Shown one piece after another: positions 30,095-39,432 of a stretch of 64,000 nucleotides of DNA. The notes under the pieces are model-generated. The model saw only the letters and a list, made by a program, of their open reading frames with translations. It did not search any database and was not told where the DNA came from. Made by a program: the position numbers and the translations under genes. The DNA comes from Actinernus sp. WN-2022 (Eukaryota > Cnidaria > Anthozoa > Actiniaria > Actinernidae), in contig JAOWCC010000577.1 of assembly GCA_030867875.1 (NCBI GenBank), forward strand, positions 80,333,740 through 80,397,739, given 5' to 3'. Position 1 is the stretch's first letter; every line of letters starts with the position of its first letter.

Positions 30095-30487
30095 CTACTC
30101 CATATCCGGAAATACGTTCGATTGCCATTGATCGGGAGCACGTGGTGTAGCTGGTGGTGAACTACAAGGGTTAGTGGGAGAATGGCTACAACAGTCCTCG
30201 AGACGTTTCGTGCTCTTCTCGTATTGAAAGTACAGCCCTATCATAGACAGGCCTACGCCGATAGCTGCTAGTTTGGTATTAGTAGACACGTTCTTGAACC
30301 AGCTTGGTTCAGCCACCTCCACCTCACCTTCGCGCTCCTCCTCACGCTTTAGTGCCTCTCTAGCAAGACGATTGCTTACTGCCAAGGCTTTTCCGGCAGC
30401 AACTTTCTTTGGATATTTTTCCTTCTTACATTTCTCCGGCGCAGTCTTCGGAGGATCTGCAGCTATCCGATCCGTCTCTTCCTCCAT
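30095..30487 (-). CDS. Small basic protein with membrane anchor (element A)
   Basis: 130 residues from ATG 30487 (MEEETDRIAADPPKTAPEK), aligned with B 16698-17054. Basic helix KVAAGKALAVSNRLAREAL, acidic linker, membrane segment LAAIGVGLSMIGLYFQY, then a longer Pro/Ser/Cys-rich tail that differs from B. The start lies inside the preceding gene, as in B. ORF intact; function unknown. Confidence 0.65.
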   Translation of the reverse strand: MEEETDRIAADPPKTAPEKCKKEKYPKKVAAGKALAVSNRLAREALKREEEREGEVEVAEPSWFKNVSTNTKLAAIGVGLSMIGLYFQYEKSTKRLEDCCSHSPTNPCSSPPATPRAPDQWQSNVFPDME

Positions 30488-30989
30488 CTTGTTTTGATAT
30501 ATCAGTAGTCGGCGTGGCTTCAATAGATTGATAACTTACTTTGCCAGCAACGACTACGTGATCGGCTAAGTGAAACAAGACACTAGCTAGGGCAACTAAG
30601 CGACCTGCTTTAAGGGACAACAAGCCAGCCACAGCAGATATCTCGTTGCGGACTAGGTGGTCTTCTTGTAGGTCCTTAAGAAGTGCTTGTTGATCGTCTA
30701 GAGTAACTAGGCGCGCAACTGCACGGGTAGCTAGACGCATCGCACCATCAACTAGGGACCCTGTTATTTGCTTCACTAGAATGGCCTGGTACCTTCTATA
30801 TAACCGCTCTACGTCTTTCTCAGGTAGGCTAGAAATGTCTCCTAGAGAGAATTTTTTCCCTAGATAGTCCTTTGTGGTACCCGTCGCAGCTAAAATTGAA
30901 AGTACTTCCCGATTATCATTGGTTGCCTCTGTCTGTGGTGGTGGGCCTATTTCATCCTCACCAAGTAGGGCAGCTATTTCTTCATCCAT
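30426..30989 (-). CDS. Conserved helical protein (element A)
   Basis: 187 residues, an intact homologue of B 16181-16750. The shared core GTTKDYLGKKFSLGDIS and the helical stretch ITGSLVDGAMRLATRAVARL are conserved, as is the block LQEDHLVRNEISAVAGLLSL. The start MDEEI overlaps the end of the ATPase remnant. Function unknown. Confidence 0.7.
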   Translation of the reverse strand: MDEEIAALLGEDEIGPPPQTEATNDNREVLSILAATGTTKDYLGKKFSLGDISSLPEKDVERLYRRYQAILVKQITGSLVDGAMRLATRAVARLVTLDDQQALLKDLQEDHLVRNEISAVAGLLSLKAGRLVALASVLFHLADHVVVAGKVSYQSIEATPTTDISKQDGGRDGSDSCRSSEDCAGEM

Positions 30990-31164
30990 GGTATGCTTTA
31001 GGGGCAGGCAACTCTAATACTACTGCAAAGGGATGTCGTAAACAAAAGCATATGCGAGCAAACTTGTGGGCGAAATGCTCCACGAAGCTGCTCCACGAGA
31101 AATGCCGTTTTCCCGCAGTTTGTGGGTCCTACTACGAGGGCATGTGTTCTACCAGGGTGTCCAT
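30985..31164 (-). pseudogene. Packaging ATPase remnant with internal deletion (element A)
   Basis: The 5' end (Walker A GPTNCGKTAFLVEQLRGAF) and the 3' end (AHKFARICFCLRHPF) of the B ATPase are joined directly, so about 480 bases including Walker B are gone. A TAG also interrupts the N-terminus (after EHMPS) because of a small indel. The gene cannot encode a working ATPase, which by itself would prevent packaging by A without help. Confidence 0.85.
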
Positions 31165-32386
31165 GTTAATAAATTTATTATGTAGGGATCCGTTTAATAC
31201 ATTTAGCTGAGCATCTTCCAACACATAGATGTGCATGTTTACAATACCGGTACCTCCACTCCTATGTATACGGATGTTGATGTCTTTTCCGCTACCCGTT
31301 TGTACCAAGCCATCTCCATGGACAGCTGGATCCTTTGCTGTGCAACCATCAATGAGAATGGCGAATCTGTTGTTGTGGAACTTGGTTGGGGTCATGGCGG
31401 ACCGTTGCCCCGCAAACCAACCCTTGGCAGCCTCCCAGAAATCGGGTGGCAACATACCTCCTGGGAAGAGGGTATTTGGAATTCCATTGACGTCTACCTC
31501 GGCCTTTGTGATACCTGGGTTGGAGAATGCCTCGCTGTTCCGTGTGCCAGCAGTGTGTGGATCCACAAAGAGTAGAAGTAGTCCAGCACAGGATCGCCGT
31601 GGGGTGTTGACGTTCTGAGACACCAGAGTGTCGTTTGCCTTGTTCACTGGTACGGTCTTGAAGTGCATAGCATGGTCATATAGGAAGACAGTGCTTGTGG
31701 CGTATGCGTCCTGTGCTTGCCTGGCGAGAGTTTCGTTCTCAATGACTTCATACTCCAGCTGGATGTTGGTTAGCTTCTATGTTCCTATCTTGGTTGCGTC
31801 TGAGCCCACCACTATATCGACAGCAGGTGCTAGAGTCAACTCAAATAAAATAGTGTCACGGAGGGCATGTCGATACAGAACCCCATGTTGTGTCAGAATA
31901 TCAACATCCAACGAAATTCTGTACTTCAAACCATATGCAGCCAGGAGCGCTGCGTCTGCAGCAACAGATGTGTCCTTGTCACCAGCCTTCGAGCGAAGCT
32001 TGTTTACGTTCTCTGATTGGATACCTTGTTCCACCCAATCTTCTCGATCTTGGTTATAGAGGTATAGATCGGAATATACCTGTAGGAGATCTGACCGAGC
32101 GATGTCTTCCACTGTCTCAGCCCCTATCTTACAAACTCGATGTACTAGCATCATTTGCCACCACGCGGTTGTTTTCGTGTCCACCAGACAATGTAATGTT
32201 AGCCAAGAGTGCAAGACTACCTGGGACTAGGACAACGTTTTCTCCTAGTGTTGGAACCTCCACATAGAGTGTCCCTTCTGGGTTGGCTGTTGATGGTGTG
32301 AAAGTGCGTCTATATAGAAGGCGTCGAGCTTTGAATACGCGTGGCTCTCTGCGTGATTGTGCAGGAACTAACTTCGACGATATCAT
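31165..32386 (-). pseudogene. Major capsid protein of element A, frameshifted
   Basis: Matches the B capsid protein over its whole length. N-terminal part from ATG 32386 (MISSKLVPAQ) through SGGHENNRVVAN, a frameshift near 32150, a second block with GDKDTSVAADAALLAAYGLKYR, an in-frame TAG at about 31777 replacing tyrosine, and a C-terminal half with HFKTVPVNKANDTLVSQ to NMHIYVLEDAQ. The original stop is lost, so the frame runs into the ATPase remnant. Non-functional. Confidence 0.85.
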
Positions 32387-32423
32387 ATTGAATATAGTAA
32401 AGCTATATATATTTAAGTTCAAT
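32387..32423. promoter_or_regulatory. Divergent promoter of element A capsid and membrane genes
   Basis: A short AT-rich spacer (GAATATAG, TATATATATTTAAG) between two divergent ATGs, partly palindromic (ATATTGAA / TTCAATAT). It is the counterpart of 14277-14311 in B. Confidence 0.45.
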
Positions 32424-33349
32424 ATGAGCATTGAGGTGGACACAACTGATACGACTGACAGGGCTAATGAGGCTGCCAGGGCTAATGAGGCTGACAGAGC
32501 TAATGCTGATGATGATGATGATGAGAAAACTCCACTTATTTCAACAAAAGGTAAACCCAAAGTTGTTGAGGAATACCCCATGAAAACCGTACACGACTAT
32601 ACCAAAGAAGGCGCCCGCCCTAAGGGTCAGGCTGAAACATCATTTATTAAGGGTAGAACTACGGAACAGATATTAGCTGAAAAAGCCAAATGGAAGGATG
32701 AGGCTTGGAAAGAGTTTAAGGATAAGTTTCCAAATGTCAACCCCAGTAAATTCACTGCAACCTTGGATGAGTATGGTCAAGTGGTTGTTCAACTTATCAG
32801 GAAAGGAAATATAAGATCTTACCAATTATTTGAATAAGATGGCTTTCTAAACGTACGATTTTTGATGCATTAGGCCCAACCGCAGGAGAGGAAGTTACAG
32901 CAAATAACGAGGCAAATGATAAAGATGAGTCCATTGAAGGAGATCCTGAGGCATCTGAGGGGGAGAAGAATGCAGCTCGGAAGCGAATAAACGTTAGGGA
33001 ACAAGAAAATGCGGCCATCAAAGCTCGTATGTCAATCCGTGATAGGGCGAAGGCTATTTTTAAAAAGTATGGTTTCACAGTGATTGGAGTGCTGGCTGTG
33101 GCAGGAGCTGTGATTGAAGTATTAGTTGCCGTGCTGACTAAGAGCCTGACTAGCGTGGGCACGGGGGTTGTCAAAGGATTAAACGCAAAAGGAAAAAAGT
33201 TGGGGCAGATCCTACCTCGGATGATTGGGGCAATTGCTAGCTTCTTGTTTCGCACTGCAGGTGAGGTCGTAGGATTCTTAGCAAAGAACGCATGGCTGCC
33301 CATCGTAGCTGTAGTCGTGTTCGTAGTGGAGCAATATAAGAAGCGCTAG
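32424..33349 (+). pseudogene. Membrane-active coiled-coil protein of element A, frameshifted
   Basis: Homologue of B 13242-14276. The N-terminal frame begins with an acidic repeat (ANEAARANEADRANADDDDDE), then DKFPNVNPSKFTATLDEYG, and stops near 32837. The C-terminal part continues in another frame with MSIRDRAKAIFKKYGF, a hydrophobic segment, GKKLGQILPRMIGAIASFLF and a last membrane span. At least one frameshift near 32800 and probably a second indel are present. It ends tail-to-tail with the next minus-strand gene, sharing CTAG, as in B. Confidence 0.75.
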
Positions 33350-34864
33350 CGAAACAACAACCAAGCGGCTCCGGCTGCAGTAATCGCCACCACTGTCAGA
33401 TTGGTCTCGTGTTGTGTTGGTTGTATAGCAGGCTTTGCAATGTGTGGAGCGGGTTTTGCAACAGCAGTTTTACTATGAGTAGCTGATTGCTTTGCATGTT
33501 GCTTTGCGACATGTGGTAGATGTTTCTTTAAGGGGGGTCCTAGCATAGGTTTTGAAGGCGGTTTATTGCTCTTCTCATTGACATCGTTTGCACCTAATAT
33601 CAAATCTTTCGTAGCCCTCTGGAGTTCGTTATTATAACCCACAACACTGTGAACATTGATCACCAGATTGCTTGGCAATAACCACACCCCTATAGCTACG
33701 GCTAGGTTGAGCCTCATCTTTGTTTCCTGAATAGCCAACTGATAATTTGTTACGCTTTTTGCTAAACCGTTTTCTATAATCGATTCTCCAAGCAGCTTTC
33801 GAAACTCGAGTTGGGTGTTAGTAGCACCTCCACTGTTACCTTTGATGGATGAGTGCATGTTGGCTTGGGCACCTAAAATGCAATATACAAAAGCCTCGAC
33901 TGAGCGATTCAACCTACCTAACCCAGCCTTTGTCAAACCTTTTCCGATTGGGGGTGCAAACCAATTGTATTGCAAACTCCCTGCGGCATCATTGCGAACG
34001 AACGAGGTCACCCATGTTTGACTTTCCACCCTCATCAGAGAACCGCTGGCCAATTAAGCTCGGATACTCATTCGCACTCGTGTCATATGGGCGATCTTTG
34101 TGGACATACTCATATCCTGAAGGGACTAACACGAAAATGTCACCCAGACCATGGTTCCGACCACCCTTCCACCGAAAGTCTGGTGTGCGAGACAAACCAA
34201 ATTCGATGCACAAGGTCTCCAGAGCCGCTTTGTTAGAAAGGTTATCAAGTTGCTTGAAAACGGAGTCACCAGGTAGTGGCACTCCATAGGAGCCACCAAG
34301 TTCATGTAGAATTCGTCGTATTGTGAAATACGTGTGAAATCGTAGGAACCCTTGGACTACAGGCGGATATGTTTTAAAAGCATAGTCGGCCAACGACACC
34401 CAACAGCCAGAAGTTGCACACCATGTTGCAAAATTTAACTGTTGAGGCCAATAGCTGCCATCCATTTCCTGGACTCCTTTGCTGTTATGTGTCACAACGG
34501 TCTCCTTGAATATGTCCCTGACACCCACTTCGAATAATTCCCTAGGTGTGACGTATATCTGCAGAGTATTGAGTTCCATATCTGGTGCTGCTTCGGTAAA
34601 AGGGTTTGCTGGAACAGGATATTTCACAATTAGGTCTAGTATCAAGGACATTGGAAAGCCCCCACGCATACCCCGTAGTGCAGCATCTATACGTTTTTGT
34701 ACGTCAGGCGAATTATGGTAACCCTTCACACCATAGGCTACGCGTTCTTGATCTTTGTCTAAGAATATGACATATGAAAAGCTCTCCCCATCGAACTCGG
34801 ATGGTCGAGTGGAAAATTGAGAATAGTCAGCATGCGGATACTTCTTCTTGAACTTCATCCACAA
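33346..34864 (-). pseudogene. ~550-residue conserved protein of element A, broken
   Basis: Matches B 11611-13253. Recognisable blocks: KFKKKYPHADYSQF, FATWCATSGCWVS, RFHTYFTIRRILHELGG, then after a frameshift near 34025 FVRNDAAGSL, VYCILGAQANMHSS, GYNNELQRATKD and the C-terminal AITAAGAAWLLFR. The first ~45 residues of the B protein and its start codon are missing, replaced by out-of-frame sequence. The frameshift lies about 60 bases from the one in B, so the two lesions are independent. Confidence 0.75.
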
Positions 34865-34956
34865 AGGAGTGTTTGGCGGTTCAACTCTTTATCGGCCTAT
34901 TGTTTCGCAACTATTGAAGCTATAGTTGATACCTTTAATACTCATAGTCTGTCACT

Positions 34957-35621
34957 ATGGTAATCCTCAATGTCACCTGTCCTACGGCGGACCATACGGT
35001 CTACTTAGATTACCCTATTCTTATACAGAATATTTCGCTAGTCGAGGTCACTCTTGAGAACAGTTGGTGGAACCTGGTAAAGCCGGCTTCGTTCTGGTGG
35101 GATACCCAAGGTGTGGGGTTTCCATACAGTATCGCTGCAGGGCACCACGATATGACAACATTCAACAATACTTAAAACCTGCAATCGATGCTGGTATCGT
35201 GAAATTCTTGAGCCCCCTACCAACGGGGACTTGGAGCCTAGAGGTAAAGAACCAAATCCGATTCAGTAAAAATCTATGTGCTCTACTAGGTGTCAAAGGT
35301 GCTGAACATGGTGTAGATGATATGACTATCGAAGTGGGAAAACACGAACTGGTGCTACAAGATATCCACACATAGTATGTCCACTGCGATGTGGTGGATT
35401 CCAGATTCTCACTTCTCGAGGGAATGCGAACGAATGTCCTAGGTAGCCACGATGTTCCCGGTAAGAGCTTTGCAAAAGCAACCTATTATTCACTATACCC
35501 ACAAACTCTCCGAGCCTTAGGGACAATGAGAAACAGCCTTCACCTGACAGTTCGTGATGAGAAAGGCAATATCATAGACTTCCGTGGTCGACCTATACGC
35601 TACCTATTGAAGATTGAGTAA
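34957..35621 (+). pseudogene. Putative penton protein of element A, broken
   Basis: Homologue of B 10888-11550. It starts MVILNVTCPTADHTVYLDYP. A frameshift near 35160 moves the reading to a second frame (YLKPAIDAGIVKFL), and TAG at 35373-35375 replaces the alanine of DIHTAYVHCD. The C-terminal strands (NSLHLTVRDEKGNIIDFRG) are well kept. Its intact start is the basis for choosing the B start. Confidence 0.75.
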
Positions 35622-35640
35622 GCTATAGCATAGCCATACG

Positions 35641-36222
35641 ATGGCAAGTCACTCGATTCAAACCATTCCAACAGCACCACCGATTTATCCTATCATCTCT
35701 GGAGAGAGCTTTCACCTGCAACAGGTTGGCAAGACGCTTGCGGGCATCCAAGCCCAAGAAAAACACTACGAAGGTGTGCGTAAAAAGTATGCCCGTGCGC
35801 GGAGAATCATTCACGGGATTGCTGTGACCACAGGTAGCCTCTCTGTGCTTTTATCAAGCTCAGGCTTAGCAGTTACTCTCTCCGGCTTTGGTGCTATAAT
35901 TGGCCTACCGCTCGGCGTCATTAGCGGGCTCTGTGGGTTAATTTCAGTCTCTACAGCTGTTGGAGCTAAAAAGCTTGGAATCAAAGCTATGTTGGCGAGA
36001 ACGAAAGTGAATACACTTCGTGACCTCGTATCAAAAACCTTGCGTGATGAGGAAGTGTCTGACTCTGAGTTCGCACTCATCCTTACCGAAGCAGAAAAAT
36101 ATGAGGCTATGAGGGTCGAAATTAGGCATACAGCTTTGGTCCAGGGTGAAAAAAAGCGTGGAACCAATTCTGAAAGAGCTTCGGGAAGAGATGCGAGCAA
36201 AGTTAGGCAGTCTAGTGGTTTA
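35641..36222 (+). pseudogene. Glycine-rich membrane protein of element A, 3' frameshift
   Basis: Homologue of B 10245-10868, with MASHSIQTIPTAPPIYP, RKKYARARRIIHGIAVTTGS and the long hydrophobic segment. The first frame stays open to 36288, but after a seven-A run near 36150 the sequence conserved with B (REEMRAKLGSLV, then TAA at about 36222) is in another frame. One base change in the A run explains it. The 3' extension to 36288 is therefore not native and overlaps the zinc gene. Confidence 0.7.
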
Positions 36223-36266
36223 AAGATTGATATTTCCTACGAGAGGACCGAGCGTGGTACGTACTT

Positions 36267-36572
36267 TCACTTTTCAAGGCTATCATAGTTCGGGGTAGGT
36301 CTAGTTTTCAATTCAGCCAACACCTTTACGAAGGGCCTCTTAGTGCGGCGTTTTATCTCGAAGAGTCGTTGGCCCTGCGTTTGCGCACACTTCGAGCAAG
36401 TCCCGTAACTCGTATGGAATCATCGACCACACTTCGGACATGCCATAGGTGAAGTGCTCCCAACTCGTATCTGAAAATTATGCTGGGCGCAGTACTCTGT
36501 TGTCTTCGAACAAATCCTTACACACCTCGTATCCTTCCCAAACATCAACCAACAACAAGTCCTTTTCTCCAT
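36267..36572 (-). pseudogene. One-module zinc protein of element A with internal stop
   Basis: Reads MEKRTCCWLMFGKDTRCVR, then EYCAQHNFQIRVG and CPKCGR, matching the N-terminus of the B zinc protein. TGA at 36420-36422 interrupts the module just before TSYGTCSKC, and the frame then continues to TGA at 36267. Only one CxxC module is present, compared with three in B. It is transcribed opposite to the neighbouring 35641 gene, whereas in B the two are on the same strand, so this locus was inverted in one lineage. A copy of the terminal promoter motif precedes the start (about 36575-36610). Confidence 0.65.
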
Positions 36573-36641
36573 TGTCGCATATACCTACGTATCTCTTCTC
36601 TCTAATTGTTAGTCAAAGGACCTCCATTCGATGCGTTAGGT

Positions 36642-36709
36642 GAAAAAAAAACATAGGAGAAACTGATGTTGCCTTGCTGTCTACTTTGGTTTCTCCTATG
36701 TTTTTTTTC
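36642..36709. terminator. A-run/T-run hairpin after the retropepsin-like gene
   Basis: GAAAAAAAAACATAGGAGAAAC (22 nt at 36642, arm quoted once) is mirrored by its complement ending TTTTTTTTC at 36709, with a loop of about 25 nt. It lies just downstream of the minus-strand gene ending at 36727. Same type as at 9005 and 19217. Confidence 0.6.
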
Positions 36710-36726
36710 CCCGCTTGCTTCGTCTA

Positions 36727-37176
36727 CTACGCAAAATGTTCAATCGAAAGGAACGTAACGCCACTTGCAGTCAACGCCTTCGACAAAAGGGGGAGCTTTG
36801 CGATTACATTCATCCCAATTAACCCTCTTATCCGATTTTTCATCTTCATGAAAACCTCGGTGTCTTTGATGACGAACACCCAACACTTAGGAATCGTCGT
36901 CTCTCCTACTTGAACGTCGACTTCGATAAAACCTAAGACGGAGCCCTGGCCGTTCATGCCAAATAAAGAGATCATCACTTCGTTTCCTCGCAGGCTGCCG
37001 CATACTGACTTGAGGTCCCGCTTGTAGGTCGTATCCGTCACCACAGTTATCATCGAGCCGGTAGCGAGTATGAACTCCCCTGGCACCCCTTGGAACTTCG
37101 CCACGATGGATGGTAACCCTTCGACTACCTTCGATATGGACAGGAGGGGGTCCTCTGGCTTAGGTTGTTCCGACAT
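36727..37176 (-). CDS. Retropepsin-like aspartic protease fold, catalytic Asp replaced (element A)
   Basis: A 149-residue intact ORF. The segment FILATGSMITVV (residues 35-46) aligns with the retropepsin active-site loop (hydrophobic-hydrophobic-D-T/S-G-S), but the aspartate is alanine (A38, codon GCT). A flap-like GMNGQGSVLGFIEVDV follows, then VFVIKDT and GLIGMNVI (118-125), the second retropepsin signature (IIGMN/D). Retropepsins process viral polyproteins as homodimers; with A38 this copy should be inactive, or may serve as a binding fold. It has its own subterminal promoter motif and lies next to the right terminus. Element B lacks it. Recruitment from a retroelement is the likely origin. 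Confidence 0.65.
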   Translation of the reverse strand: MSEQPKPEDPLLSISKVVEGLPSIVAKFQGVPGEFILATGSMITVVTDTTYKRDLKSVCGSLRGNEVMISLFGMNGQGSVLGFIEVDVQVGETTIPKCWVFVIKDTEVFMKMKNRIRGLIGMNVIAKLPLLSKALTASGVTFLSIEHFA

Positions 37177-37317
37177 TTTATGCTGGAAAACGCATATACC
37201 TATATATCTCTTCTCTCTAATTGAACGTTAGGGGTCAGCAATCCTAGTCGTCTAATGCTTTCGTATATACCTATATATCTCTTATCTCTAATTGGTCGTC
37301 AAAGGGTCAGTAATCCT
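37177..37317 (-). promoter_or_regulatory. Subterminal duplicated promoter-like motif, right end of A
   Basis: Two inverted copies of the block AATTAGAGAGAAGAGATATA followed by TAGGTATATGCG are present. The inner copy ends about 20 bases before the retropepsin start codon. It mirrors 6970-7127 at the left end. Confidence 0.6.
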
Positions 37318-37605
37318 AGTAGTATAGCCGGGAGTATAAATGATACCCGACTTATATTTCTCCACGAGACGCCCCCGACTACAGCGTCTTTGTTGGACCT
37401 ATTGAATATTTGACCACGAATTAGTTCTTCCACGGTACCGAATTTCAACATCTAAGGTAGTCATTACATAATAAGTTGGGATTCGGTACCGTGGAAGAAC
37501 TAATTCGGGGTCAAATATTCCCTAGATCCAACAAAGACGATGGGGGCGGGGGCGTCTCGTGGAGAAAAACAAGGCGGGTATCATTTTACTCCCGGCTATA
37601 CTACT
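37318..37605. repeat. Right terminal palindrome of element A
   Basis: A 288-bp palindrome beginning AGTAGTATAGCCGGG and ending CCCGGCTATACTACT. The arm variants are arranged as the mirror image of the left end: the GCCTTGTTTTTC variant is outermost at both ends. The centre contains TAGTCATTACATAATAAG. After it comes AGAGTAGTG of host DNA. Confidence 0.9.
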
Positions 37606-38605
37606 AGAGTAGTGATGGTGCTTGAAGAGTCTCCATTTCTCAAGTAGTCTACACAAGCCAACATGCCCCTTTGCTGTTTAGTCCAGATATTCATAAACAC
37701 TGAGGGAGCTGGGAAGGGAAAGGTATACTATTGCAGGCTTCCTTTTTTCTGGGAAAACAACAAGAAGTAGTTTCGTGTAAAGGAAACATAAAGCTTGGCC
37801 GAGAAAGACGTCCCCTTGCAGGCTCTTGATTTCATATACCAACCACCATACCTCCCTTTATCCAAAACCGCACAAACGTCCCACACAACATAATTAGTGT
37901 CACCCACTTTTTTTTTTTATTAATCAATATTTATTAAGGAATATTATTAAATACAATATACAAAAAACACGCACAAATTTATCAAATACTACACTAATAA
38001 GCAAAGGAGAGACAATCGTCATAGTCACCCACTTCTAACATGAACCAAATAAAATGAACACAAAACTACTTTGCCAAAGGCATTCGATTACAACTGTTTA
38101 ATTGTTGGTTTTCTGAAAACAGAACAATTATAACATATTAAGTATTGTTTTTACATGGTCGTATCATAACACTCATTTTAAAACAAAATTAAAATTCGTT
38201 TTTCTTTACATTGTAAATCAGTCAACTAATTCGTCAAAATGCCGATGTAATACCTTAATAACCAAATCAAGTTAAATATTGTATAATTTCCTGATAATAG
38301 CTCTGTAGATTTACTTAGTTTTTGGTAATGATCGTCCACTTCCAGGATTTATACTGCTGTAGACAGTCTAGTCACTACTATAACTTCAAATGTTTCGTTT
38401 GAAAAATGGTATGAAAATCTCGAATATGGTATTTTATACTTTAAAATACATTACCTCCTTAGTTCTCTACCGAAGTATAAAGCTTATATATATTCACAAG
38501 TTTCCTTATTTTTGGCATTTTTCCAGTCGCATATGAACATTTCGAAATTGTTCGTTTTTCTTGAACACAGAGTTGAACGCGCAACTGTAGCGTTCTTTCA
38601 GTGAA
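37606..38605. other. Right host flank of the Polinton nest, no gene seen
   Basis: AT-rich sequence, with T-run and poly-purine patches near 37910. I see no ORF with recognisable content and no continuation of the element. Confidence 0.4.
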
Positions 38606-38810
38606 CTGGATTATGTATTATTTGGGCTCAGAGAAGTCACTGAAGAATATCAGTCCATGGTGTGAAGTAATAAGGTAATCGTGGTATTTCTTGAGCTGTG
38701 AGAGGTCCTTGAAAAAGAGTTACATTTCACTCCCGCTCGGCGGCCAACTTGATTCACTTTTAATGAAGTGGCTAGTGCGCATGCGCTCGGTTTTTCCGCT
38801 CTGTCGGAGC
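38606..38810 (-). repeat. Dispersed repeat, inverted partner of 5410-5612
   Basis: Contains CAGTCCATGGTGTGAAGTAA and CTCGGCGGCCAACTTGATTC in reverse orientation to the left copy. The following 38930-39050 stretch (CGCTAAATTCCAATTCGATC onward) recurs at 43585-43940, where a MITE is inserted. Confidence 0.7.
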
Positions 38811-39246
38811 TAGTAGAGGAAAAGGTGTAATGAGTGTGACCATGGTTAATGTAAGGTCATGTTGCACAATTTTTACCTAAGCAGGAAGAACCGGGTGGGA
38901 GTGTAAATTTGTTTTTGTCCACAAAAACCAACGCGCTAAATTCCAATTCGATCTTTGGATTAGTCATGTCCTGACTTTGGTCAGCCCCTATGGTTATTTT
39001 AAGGTCTCGTTAGAAATTCAGAGGTTTCTGAGGTGTAATTGCAACTTAACAAAATAGGTCACGAAGGTTAGGACATCGGCGATGAGCGACGACTGGCAAG
39101 CTATACTAAAACATGTTTACAGCGATTAGAGGAAGAGAGTATGTTGGAATATTAACGAATTAAAGAGGAAACGTTAGGAAGTGCTCGATTACCTATTTAT
39201 TATGTGATAACAGGAGTAATGGGCTCCTGGTGATAACAAAAGTTAT

Positions 39247-39432
39247 ACGGTTAAAATGTTGTATATTTCCCGTCAAATGAATTACCAAAATTCACAATTT
39301 TTAAAATAACTTTAATTTGTTACTCTCAAAAGTTATATGGTTAGTTATACGGTTAGAATTTTGTATATTTCCCGTCAAATGAATTACCAAACTTCACAAT
39401 TTTTAAAATAACTTTAATTTGTTACACTCAAC
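39247..39432. repeat. Tandem duplication of about 100 bp
   Basis: ACGGTTAGAATTTTGTATAT-type units start near 39247 and 39349 and share the continuation CCCGTCAAATGAATTACCAA. No coding content. Confidence 0.8.

Larger units (their letters stand above)
6682..37605 (+). mobile_element. Element A: decayed Polinton/Maverick-class element
   Basis: The boundaries are inverted terminal sequences starting AGTAGTATAG at 6682 and ending CTATACTACT at 37605. Its own sequence is 6682-8285 plus about 24547-37605, roughly 14.7 kb once the 16.2-kb element B is removed. Gene order is PolB, TFIIB-like factor, integrase (opposite strand), small proteins, ATPase remnant, major capsid protein, membrane-active protein, 550-residue protein, putative penton, membrane protein, zinc protein, retropepsin-like protein. 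Most genes carry frameshifts, stops or deletions. The gene set (pPolB, RVE integrase, DJR capsid, packaging ATPase) is that of Polintons. Recognisable A and B proteins are clearly diverged, so they are different lineages rather than recent copies. Confidence 0.88.

Noticed and set aside
7605..35375. Several in-frame TAG codons (A PolB, A capsid, A penton, B PolB) as a sign of UAG recoding
   Set aside because: Element A also has many frameshifts, a TGA stop and deletions, so ordinary decay explains the stops. B has only one TAG, too little to argue for recoding.
6670..37615. 6-bp target-site duplication for element A
   Set aside because: Left flank reads AAGAGA and right flank AGAGTA at the chosen ends; only AGAG is common, and shifted boundaries do not improve it.
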